This document shows, piece after piece, positions 1 through 4,901 of a DNA stretch of 5,025 nt. The stretch comes from Bacteroidales bacterium (GTDB lineage Bacteria; Bacteroidota; Bacteroidia; Bacteroidales; Dysgonomonadaceae), in contig JAAZMQ010000240.1 in assembly GCA_012798745.1 (NCBI GenBank), positions 1-5,025 on the forward strand, given 5' to 3'. The notes under the pieces were generated by a model. The model did not search any database and was not told the origin of the DNA. It was given only the letters and a program-made list of their open reading frames with translations. The position numbers were made by a program, and so were the translations under genes. How positions within the stretch are numbered: position 1 is the stretch's first letter; each line of letters opens with the position of its first letter.

Positions 1-33
1 AAAAAACAGTTTATATAAAGATTGAAGCTTCAT
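1..33 (-). CDS. Start of an unidentified gene, cut by the window edge
   Basis: An ATG at 33-31 opens a frame that reads MKLQSLYKLFF to the window edge with no stop. A lysine near the start followed by hydrophobic residues could be the beginning of a signal peptide or lipoprotein leader, but 11 codons are too few to show it. It lies 77 bp downstream of the GT5-like gene on the same strand, so the two could be co-transcribed. From memory of Bacteroides genomes, a DUF4270 lipoprotein gene often follows this GT5-like gene. That fits, but it is context inference only and the sequence does not show it. It could also be a chance start codon. Confidence 0.4.
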   Translation of the reverse strand, partial: MKLQSLYKLFF

Positions 34-63
34 CCGTTTTCAAAAATTTGTTTTTTAACTGCG

Positions 64-94
64 CAAATATCCGAAAAAATAACGGGATAAAAAA
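64..94 (-). promoter_or_regulatory. Weak candidate sigma-ABfr promoter for the left-edge gene
   Basis: On the minus strand, 71-64 reads GATATTTG, which matches TAnnTTTG except for its first base. A TTTT lies 19 bp upstream (94-91) in place of the TTTG -33 element. Transcription would start roughly 24 bases before the ATG at 33. The match is imperfect in both boxes in A/T-rich DNA, and the gene could equally be read through from the GT5-like gene. Confidence 0.25.
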
Positions 95-110
95 GTGATA
101 GACGCAAAAG

Positions 111-929
111 TTATTGGTCAATTTTTTCGTAGAAGCTTTCGATTGCCTCTACATTTTTGTCAAAATCTTCCTCGTAACCCAGGAATTTAATTTTTTTATC
201 GGTAATATAATTTTTTATTTCATCCGATATTTTTTCACTTCCCTGAATAATGCCGTCTGAATAATCGATTGCTAATTTGGTCAGCGTATTGAAGTCGAAA
301 GTGCCGCGTTTGGCTAATTCTTCGATTTCTTTGTCGCCGATAGCGTCAAATTTCAGTTTGTTCAGGAAATTGGGACGAAACGGCTTTGTAAAACCGTTAT
401 CATAAACCGAATAAATTACTTTTGAGTTCGTAAAACAGGGATCGTCGGCATACCCTTTTTTAATGTACAGGGGTGCCAGAGCCGTCATCCATCCATGACA
501 ATGAATGATATCGGGTATCCATCGAAGTTTTTTAACGGTTTCCATCACACCGCGGATAAAGAAAATGCTGCGTTCGTCGTTGTCATCATATTCTTTACCG
601 CTTTTGTCTACTACGGTTCCTTTTCTTTGGAAGAATTCTTCGTTATCGATAAAATAAACCTGCATCCTCGCCGGTTGAATAGATGCTACTTTAATGAGAA
701 GAGAATAGTCGGTATCGTCAATAATGAGATTCATCCCGGAGAGACGGATAACTTCGTGCAATTGATTACGTCGTTCGTTAATATTGCCATATTTAGGCAT
801 AAAAGTACGTATTTCATGCCCTCGTTCTTGTACAGCTTGTGGTAATTGTCTAGCAGTAAGTGAAATTTGTGTTTCCGGTAAGTATGGATAAATTTCTTGT
901 GCGATAAATAAAACTTTTTTTTGACTCAT
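111..929 (-). CDS. Half-length glycogen/starch synthase-like protein (GT5 N-terminal domain only)
   Basis: The 272-residue protein matches the N-terminal Rossmann half of GT5 ADP-glucose glycogen/starch synthases. Visible landmarks are the opening strand KKVLFIAQEIYPY (4-16), RTFMPKYG (41-48), VYFIDNEEFF (91-100) and PDIIHCHGW with TALAP (139-153), which corresponds to the PD(V/I)HxHDW motif of GlgA. Classical GlgA is about 480 residues with a second domain carrying the catalytic E-X7-E motif. That domain is absent, and the gene ends at a clean TAA. The donor-binding K-X-G-G loop near residue 15 is also missing, with LPETQIS (17-23) in its place. Activity as a glycogen synthase on its own is therefore doubtful. 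As I recall, Bacteroidales genomes commonly carry such half-length proteins annotated as glycogen synthase, so this is probably a lineage form rather than a fresh truncation. I chose the ATG at 929 because GT5 homology begins there and the promoter lies just upstream. An in-frame ATG at 998 would add 23 residues, lies upstream of that promoter and is unlikely. The gene is divergent from panC. Confidence 0.9.
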   Translation of the reverse strand: MSQKKVLFIAQEIYPYLPETQISLTARQLPQAVQERGHEIRTFMPKYGNINERRNQLHEVIRLSGMNLIIDDTDYSLLIKVASIQPARMQVYFIDNEEFFQRKGTVVDKSGKEYDDNDERSIFFIRGVMETVKKLRWIPDIIHCHGWMTALAPLYIKKGYADDPCFTNSKVIYSVYDNGFTKPFRPNFLNKLKFDAIGDKEIEELAKRGTFDFNTLTKLAIDYSDGIIQGSEKISDEIKNYITDKKIKFLGYEEDFDKNVEAIESFYEKIDQ

Positions 930-955
930 TTTGGCTATATATCTAAAATTTAGTA

Positions 956-989
956 CAAAGATAATAAAAAAAATTCGCATAATAACAAA
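956..989 (-). promoter_or_regulatory. Sigma-ABfr-type promoter of the GT5-like gene
   Basis: On the minus strand, 963-956 reads TATCTTTG, a full match to the Bacteroides -7 consensus TAnnTTTG. A TTTG at 989-986 lies 22 bp upstream, slightly longer than the usual 19-21 bp. Transcription would begin around 948-951, giving a 5' leader of about 20 bases before the ATG at 929. The -7 box overlaps the left arm of the 17-bp inverted repeat, and the -33 box lies in its spacer, so anything binding the repeat would affect this promoter. Confidence 0.6.
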
Positions 990-1019
990 ATAAATCAAGA
1001 TTATTTTTTTTATTATCTT
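958..1019. repeat. Perfect 17-bp inverted repeat around the GT5-like gene's promoter
   Basis: The left arm (958-974) reads AAGATAATAAAAAAAAT. The right arm (1003-1019) is its exact reverse complement, with a 28-bp spacer. Both arms contain an A8/T8 tract. The element covers the -33 box and most of the -7 box of the GT5-like gene's promoter. Both predicted transcripts start outside it, so it would act as DNA (operator, bent DNA or cruciform) rather than as an RNA hairpin. Low complexity makes chance more likely than for a mixed-sequence repeat, but 17 of 17 matched positions is notable. Confidence 0.7.
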
Positions 1020-1031
1020 ATTTTCAATGGT

Positions 1032-1057
1032 TTATCATTTTTTATCTAAAATGATAA
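1032..1057. repeat. Perfect 10-bp palindrome in the divergent intergenic region
   Basis: TTATCATTTT (1032-1041) and AAAATGATAA (1048-1057) are exact reverse complements separated by 6 bp. The dyad lies about 43 bp upstream of the GT5-like gene's -33 box and about 30 bp upstream of the candidate panC -33 box, so it could serve as an operator for either gene. No T-tract or upstream gene makes it a terminator. The regulator, if any, is unknown. Confidence 0.6.
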
Positions 1058-1086
1058 TAAATAAGGGAAGGATAATTGAGAAGAAG

Positions 1087-1118
1087 TTTCGTTATGTGCT
1101 AAAAATTTTGTTGCTTTG
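1087..1118 (+). promoter_or_regulatory. Candidate sigma-ABfr promoter of panC-panD
   Basis: TTGCTTTG at 1111-1118 matches TAnnTTTG except for its second base, and TTTC at 1087-1090 stands for the TTTG -33 box with a 20-bp spacer. Transcription would start near 1125, about 20 bases before the panC ATG. Each box has one mismatch, so a weak or activator-dependent promoter is plausible. No other position between 1058 and 1143 fits better. Confidence 0.45.
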
Positions 1119-1143
1119 CATGTTTTTCTGATAACGTATAAAA

Positions 1144-1989
1144 ATGGAAATTATAGAGACCGTTTATGCACTTGATCGGTTTCTTCGGCCTTTCAGGGAT
1201 GAGGGGAAATCGATAGGTTTGGTGCCGACAATGGGATCACTGCATGAAGGACATGTGGCGTTGGTGAAACAATGTGTCGGCGCAAATGATGTTTCTGTTG
1301 TAAGCGTTTTTGTTAATCCCACTCAATTTAACGATAAAGAAGATTTCCGTCTCTATCCCTGTAATTCGGAAGCCGATTGCAAACTGCTCGAAAGTTTAGG
1401 TGTTACCGTTGCTTTTGTTCCTTCCGTAGAGGAAATGTATCCCGAGCCGGACACACGCGTTTTTGATTTCGGAATGCTGGATAAAGTTATGGAAGGCCGT
1501 TTTCGTCCCGGGCATTTTAATGGTGTGGCGCAGATTGTGAGCAAATTGTTTTATGCCGTAAAGCCCTCCAGAGCTTATTTTGGCGAGAAAGATTTTCAGC
1601 AACTGGCTATCGTGCGCGACATGGTGCGGCAATTGGCTATCCCGGTAGAGATTGTTGGCGTTCCCATTGTTCGCGAAGAGAGTGGTTTGGCCTTAAGCAG
1701 TCGCAATTTACGGCTATCGGATGAGCAACGTCAAAAAGCTGCCGAAATATATCGGAGCTTGCGTTTCAGTGCCGATTTCGTCGGTAAAAAAAGTATCCAG
1801 GAAACCATTGATTTTGTTACAAACCGAATAAACCAAATTGAAAGTTTACGCGTCGAATATTTTGATATTGTAGATGGAAACACGTTGCAATCTGTTTCGG
1901 ATTGGAACGAGTCGGCATATATTGTAGGGTGCATTGCCGTGTTTTGTGGCGATGTACGATTAATCGATAACATTTCGTATAAAAATTAG
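1144..1989 (+). CDS. panC: Pantothenate synthetase (pantoate--beta-alanine ligase)
   Basis: PanC joins (R)-pantoate and beta-alanine with ATP, through a pantoyl-adenylate intermediate, to give pantothenate, AMP and pyrophosphate. It is a cytosolic enzyme of the coenzyme A pathway. The 281-residue length is normal for the family. The family signatures appear in order: PTMGSLHEGH (28-37, the HIGH-type nucleotide-binding motif), FVNPTQF (56-62), EGRFRPGHFNGVAQIV (117-132), GEKDFQQ (147-153) and LSSRN (184-188, the KMSKS-equivalent loop). One oddity is the ESGLALSSRN stretch, where S180 replaces the Asp usually seen before GLA(M/L)SSRN. The ATG at 1144 is preceded by A/T-rich sequence without a Shine-Dalgarno motif, and homology begins within the first few residues. 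panD follows after 9 bp, so the two are almost certainly co-transcribed. panB, which supplies ketopantoate, is not in the window. Confidence 0.98.
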   Translation: MEIIETVYALDRFLRPFRDEGKSIGLVPTMGSLHEGHVALVKQCVGANDVSVVSVFVNPTQFNDKEDFRLYPCNSEADCKLLESLGVTVAFVPSVEEMYPEPDTRVFDFGMLDKVMEGRFRPGHFNGVAQIVSKLFYAVKPSRAYFGEKDFQQLAIVRDMVRQLAIPVEIVGVPIVREESGLALSSRNLRLSDEQRQKAAEIYRSLRFSADFVGKKSIQETIDFVTNRINQIESLRVEYFDIVDGNTLQSVSDWNESAYIVGCIAVFCGDVRLIDNISYKN

Positions 1990-1998
1990 AAAAATCAA

Positions 1999-2355
1999 AT
2001 GATGTATATTGAAGTATTAAAATCGAAAATACACCGAGCAACCGTTACCGATGCCGACCTTAATTATGAAGGCAGCATCACCATCGATGAGGATCTCATC
2101 GAGGCGGCCAACTTGATAGTTAACGAAAAAGTTTCTGTAATGAACAACAATAACGGTGAGCGCTTCGAAACCTATGTGATTCCCGGAGAAAGAGGATCGG
2201 GAACAATTTGTTTGAATGGCGCTGCTGCACGTAAAGTTCAAAAGGGCGATATTGTGATTATTATGAGTTATGCCATGATGACGCCCGAAGAAGCCAAAAC
2301 ATTTAAACCCACCATTGTTCGGGTAGAAGAAAACACGAACAAAATAAAAAAGTAA
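1999..2355 (+). CDS. panD: Aspartate 1-decarboxylase proenzyme
   Basis: PanD decarboxylates L-aspartate to beta-alanine, the substrate of the PanC encoded just upstream. It is made as a proenzyme that cleaves itself at a Gly-Ser bond, and the new N-terminal serine becomes the catalytic pyruvoyl group. The cleavage site is visible as YEGS (23-26). Other family residues are KIHRATVT (10-17), R55 and Y59 in NGERFETY, the NGAAA loop (73-77) and GDIVIIMSY. At 118 residues it is slightly shorter than the E. coli protein (126). Two ATG codons stand in tandem at 1999 and 2002. Counting from the second puts the cleavage serine at position 25 as in E. coli, but many Bacteroides PanD proteins, as I recall, also begin Met-Met, so the start is uncertain by one codon. 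The 9-bp gap from panC shows no ribosome-binding motif, which is typical of this phylum. Confidence 0.97.
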   Translation: MMYIEVLKSKIHRATVTDADLNYEGSITIDEDLIEAANLIVNEKVSVMNNNNGERFETYVIPGERGSGTICLNGAAARKVQKGDIVIIMSYAMMTPEEAKTFKPTIVRVEENTNKIKK

Positions 2356-2395
2356 CATGTTGAGATAATCCGGTATTGGAACGAAAATAGCCGCT

Positions 2396-2439
2396 AAAAA
2401 CCGTCGATTGTGTTTCACAGTTGTCGGTTTTTTTATTTT
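2396..2439 (+). terminator. Strong intrinsic terminator after panD
   Basis: Arms at 2396-2412 and 2416-2432 pair over 17 positions with one T-T mismatch and two G-U wobbles, closing on a TTT loop. The 3' arm runs into a T7-A-T4 tract. It lies 40 bp after the panD stop and separates panC-panD from ligA. The 5' arm starts with A5, so the hairpin could also end transcripts coming from the right, although no minus-strand gene is apparent there. Confidence 0.85.
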
Positions 2440-2465
2440 CTGTAGATGAAAAATAACTATCTTTA
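2437..2465 (+). promoter_or_regulatory. Tentative promoter of ligA
   Basis: TATCTTTA at 2458-2465 matches TAnnTTTG except for the last base. The nearest -33-like sequence is TTTC at 2437-2440, only 17 bp upstream and within the tail of the panD terminator. A start near 2472 would give a leader of about 28 bases. ligA needs its own promoter because a strong terminator precedes it, and this is the best candidate in the 66 bp available, but both boxes are imperfect. Confidence 0.35.
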
Positions 2466-2499
2466 CCGGCAGTTTTTTATTCCTTATAAATAGAAATAA

Positions 2500-4497
2500 A
2501 TGAAGACCCCCAAAGAAGAGATTGAAGAATTGCGCAGGCAAATTCGTGAGCACGATTACAATTATTATGTTCTTGCACAACCCACCATTTCCGATTACGA
2601 GTACGATCAGCTCATGCGCAGACTGATGGAACTGGAAGCCCAATACCCCGAATATTATGATCCTAATTCGCCGACCGTGCGTGTTGGCAGCGACATCACC
2701 AATGAGTTTGAACAGGTGGAACACCGCTACCCCATGTTGTCGCTGCAAAATACCTATTCGCCCGAGGAAGTGACCGATTTTTTCAATCGGGTAAAACGCA
2801 CGTTGAATGAAGATTTTGAAATTGTGTGCGAGCTGAAATTCGACGGGGTCTCCATTTCGTTGATTTACGAAAACAAGCAATTGATTCGTGCAGTGACGCG
2901 GGGAGACGGCATCAGGGGAGACGATGTTACCAATAATGTGCGTACCATTCGTAGTATTCCTTTGGTTCTTCACGGCGATAATATTCCTTTTTCCATTGAA
3001 GCACGGGGAGAAATCATCATGCCGTGGAAGGTTTTCGAAGAGCTGAATAAAGAACGTGAAGCTCAGGAAGAGCCGCTTTTTGCTAATCCCCGCAACGCGG
3101 CTGCAGGTACCATCAAGTTGCAGGACTCGCGCGAGGTTGCCCGTCGCAAGCTGGAATCGTTTATTTATTATCTTTTGGGTGACGAATTGCCTAGCGACAG
3201 TCATTTCGAGAATTTAAACTATGCACGCAAATGGGGGTTTCGCGTTTCGGGGGAGATGAAAAAATGCAGTACAGTGGAAGAAATTTTCGAATACATTATA
3301 TATTGGGATAAAGAACGCAAAAATCTGCCTTTCGCCATCGATGGAGTGGTTTTGAAAGTCGATTCGCTGAAGCAGCAGGAGCGTTTGGGTGCTACTTCAA
3401 AATTTCCCCGCTGGGCAATAGCCTATAAATTTAATCCCGAAAGAGCTTTGACGCGACTTTTGTCGGTTACTTTTCAAGTAGGGCGTACGGGTGCAGTGAC
3501 TCCTGTGGCCAATTTGGAGCCCGTATTGTTGTCGGGCACTCTGGTGAAGCGCGCTTCGTTGTACAACGAAGACATGATCAATGCTCTCGATTTACATATC
3601 GGTGATAGGGTATATGTGGAAAAGGGGGGGGAGATTATTCCCAAAATAATGGGAGTAGATAAGTCTGCCCGTACCGGAGAAGGCGAAAAAGTGCAGTTTA
3701 TCAAATATTGCCCCGAGTGCGGTACTCCGTTGGTGCGCGACGAAGACGAGGCTATCTATTATTGTCCGAACATCGAAGGTTGCCCGGCGCAAATCAAAGG
3801 CCGCATTCAGCATTTTGTTTCGCGCAAAGCCATGGATATTGACATGGGACCCGAAACCATCGAATTATTATACAGCAAAGGTCTGATAAAAGATGCAGCC
3901 GATTTGTATAACTTAAAGTTTGAAGATCTGGTAAACCTTGAGCGATGGGGCGAAAAAAGTGCCAGAAACTTGTTGCAGAGCATCGAAAAATCGAAGTCGG
4001 TTCCCTATCCGCGGGTTTTGTATGCGCTTGGTATTCGTTATGTGGGCGAAACGGTAGCGCAGAAACTTGCCGAGGCTTTTCCCTCTATTGATGCGTTGGA
4101 ACAGGCATCGCTCGAAGACCTCATGGCTGTTGATGGCATAGGCGAGCGTATTGCCCAAAGTGTGAAAGATTACTTTGCCAATCCTACGTTTCGCGATTTT
4201 GTGCAACGATTACGCTCTCACGGATTGCAATTTTCACTGAATCAAGAAAATCTTGAACCCAAAACCGATAAGTTAAAAGGCAAAACGTTTGTGATCAGCG
4301 GCATATTTAAATTGCATTCGCGAGACGAATACAAAGCTCTCATTATACAAAACGGTGGCAAAGTCAGCAGTTCGGTATCGAAGAGTACCGATTATATTCT
4401 AGCCGGCGAAAATATGGGTCCTGCCAAGTTGGAAAAAGCCAATCAGCTCGGCATAAAGATCATTACCGAAGAAGAATTTCTTAAAATGATCGAATAA
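2500..4497 (+). CDS. ligA: NAD+-dependent DNA ligase
   Basis: LigA seals nicks in duplex DNA during replication and repair, using NAD+ as the AMP donor. It is essential in most bacteria. The 665 residues (E. coli 671) contain every domain. Domain Ia, which binds NMN, covers about 1-65 (HDYNYYV, ISDYEYDQL). The adenylation domain carries HRYPMLSLQN (75-84), the KxDG motif with catalytic K113, R134, E171 in ARGE, K286 in DGVVLKV and K310 in AYKF, all aligning with known E. coli active-site residues. An OB fold follows (about 315-400). A zinc finger has cysteines at 404, 407, 422 and 428 (C-X2-C-X14-C-X5-C). Helix-hairpin-helix repeats run to about 585, and a C-terminal BRCT domain covers about 590-665. 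Two oddities are a G8 run at 3624-3631 encoding part of KGGE, and the sequence DIDMGPETI near 446-454, one residue shorter than the usual D-G-(L/M/I)-G. The frame is intact and the start has no Shine-Dalgarno motif. Confidence 0.99.
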   Translation: MKTPKEEIEELRRQIREHDYNYYVLAQPTISDYEYDQLMRRLMELEAQYPEYYDPNSPTVRVGSDITNEFEQVEHRYPMLSLQNTYSPEEVTDFFNRVKRTLNEDFEIVCELKFDGVSISLIYENKQLIRAVTRGDGIRGDDVTNNVRTIRSIPLVLHGDNIPFSIEARGEIIMPWKVFEELNKEREAQEEPLFANPRNAAAGTIKLQDSREVARRKLESFIYYLLGDELPSDSHFENLNYARKWGFRVSGEMKKCSTVEEIFEYIIYWDKERKNLPFAIDGVVLKVDSLKQQERLGATSKFPRWAIAYKFNPERALTRLLSVTFQVGRTGAVTPVANLEPVLLSGTLVKRASLYNEDMINALDLHIGDRVYVEKGGEIIPKIMGVDKSARTGEGEKVQFIKYCPECGTPLVRDEDEAIYYCPNIEGCPAQIKGRIQHFVSRKAMDIDMGPETIELLYSKGLIKDAADLYNLKFEDLVNLERWGEKSARNLLQSIEKSKSVPYPRVLYALGIRYVGETVAQKLAEAFPSIDALEQASLEDLMAVDGIGERIAQSVKDYFANPTFRDFVQRLRSHGLQFSLNQENLEPKTDKLKGKTFVISGIFKLHSRDEYKALIIQNGGKVSSSVSKSTDYILAGENMGPAKLEKANQLGIKIITEEEFLKMIE

Positions 4498-4542
4498 GGT
4501 TTTTATCCATACCATTTTAAATCTGAAAAAATTAAATAGTTT

Positions 4543-4573
4543 TTTGATGATTTTAAAAAAGGTGATAACTTTG
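4543..4573 (+). promoter_or_regulatory. Near-perfect sigma-ABfr promoter downstream of ligA
   Basis: TTTG at 4543-4546 and TAACTTTG at 4566-4573 match both boxes of the Bacteroides consensus (TTTG, TAnnTTTG) exactly, with a 19-bp spacer. Transcription would start around 4578-4581. This is the best promoter match in the window. It lies inside the longest reading of the following ORF (ATG at 4547), so it argues for the internal ATG at 4622 as the real start. Confidence 0.65.
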
Positions 4574-4595
4574 GATGGCGATACTTGCTGCGAAT

Positions 4596-4630
4596 CAAAT
4601 TATTCAAATTATGAAATTATTATGAAATTA
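4596..4630 (+). repeat. Four short AAATTA direct repeats at the small ORF's start
   Basis: AAATTA occurs at 4597-4602, 4606-4611, 4614-4619 and 4625-4630, within the longer units CAAATTAT, CAAATTAT, GAAATTAT and ATGAAATTA. A 9-bp direct repeat, ATGAAATTA, occurs at 4611-4619 and 4622-4630. The array covers the leader and start codon of the small membrane ORF. It may be a local slippage product. The A/T-rich, unstructured sequence would also favour translation initiation without a Shine-Dalgarno motif. Confidence 0.5.
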
Positions 4631-4846
4631 GGGGATGAACATAAAGTATCCATAGTAGCCGGAGTTTGTTTATTCACGCTGGTTGTTGTGCTAAAAAATG
4701 TGCTCTTCGTTCCGGCAGATATTCTGTCTAGGGATATTCTTATATATATTGTTATCTATTGGGCTTTTACTTTTTTCCCTCTTAAGAAAGAAGAAGTAAA
4801 AAGATCTAAATTTGATAATTATTCTGGAGTTTACTTATTGTTTTAA
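4622..4846 (+). CDS. Small two-helix membrane protein, unrecognised
   Basis: I do not recognise this ORF. From the ATG at 4622 it encodes 74 residues. Residues 9-30 (VSIVAGVCLFTLVVVLKNVLFV) and about 39-52 (DILIYIVIYWAFTF) look like two membrane helices joined by a short loop. A charged stretch (LKKEEVKRSK) and a short tail ending GVYLLF follow. Lysines flank the helices, and more of the positive charge lies after the second one, so both ends may be cytoplasmic. In-frame starts at 4547 (ATG) and 4544 (TTG) would give 99-100 residues. The added part has no hydrophobic or family feature, and a consensus promoter runs through its first codons, so I prefer 4622. An out-of-frame ATG at 4611 gives only MKLL before a TGA that overlaps the chosen ATG. 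The ORF is downstream of ligA but probably a separate unit. It may be a genuine small protein or a decayed gene remnant. Confidence 0.5.
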   Translation: MKLGDEHKVSIVAGVCLFTLVVVLKNVLFVPADILSRDILIYIVIYWAFTFFPLKKEEVKRSKFDNYSGVYLLF

Positions 4847-4901
4847 TTACCTTAATCATTATCGTGATGTACGCGATATAAGATGCTTTATTGCCCTCGT
4901 T

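Noticed and set aside
68..89. A stem-loop (TATCC-G with C-GGGATA) after the GT5-like gene, considered as a terminator
   Set aside because: It has only six pairs with a bulge and a 9-base loop, and there is no T-tract on the minus-strand exit side.
495..845. A plus-strand frame of 116 codons inside the GT5-like gene
   Set aside because: It is antisense to a frame with clear GT5 homology, has no family features and no promoter, and looks like a shadow.
111..929. Reading the GT5-like gene as a recent truncation or pseudogene of glgA
   Set aside because: The frame is intact, the stop is clean, the region downstream shows no remnant of the second domain, and the donor loop is replaced rather than broken. 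Half-length forms are, to my knowledge, common in the phylum.
2017..3204. A 395-codon open frame on the minus strand, antisense to panD and the first third of ligA
   Set aside because: It lies opposite two unmistakable conserved genes and spans the terminator between them. Its product is a low-sense mixture rich in Phe, Asn, Ile and His with no family motif. The length is a side effect of codon use on the other strand.
4526..4545. A6...T6 hairpin after ligA, considered as a terminator
   Set aside because: The stem is six A-T pairs with no G-C, too weak to end transcription. The T run is better explained as part of the downstream promoter's -33 region.
4860..4878. TATCG...CGATA hairpin between the two convergent genes, considered as a shared terminator
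   Set aside because: The stem is five pairs with a 9-base loop and no T-tract on either side.
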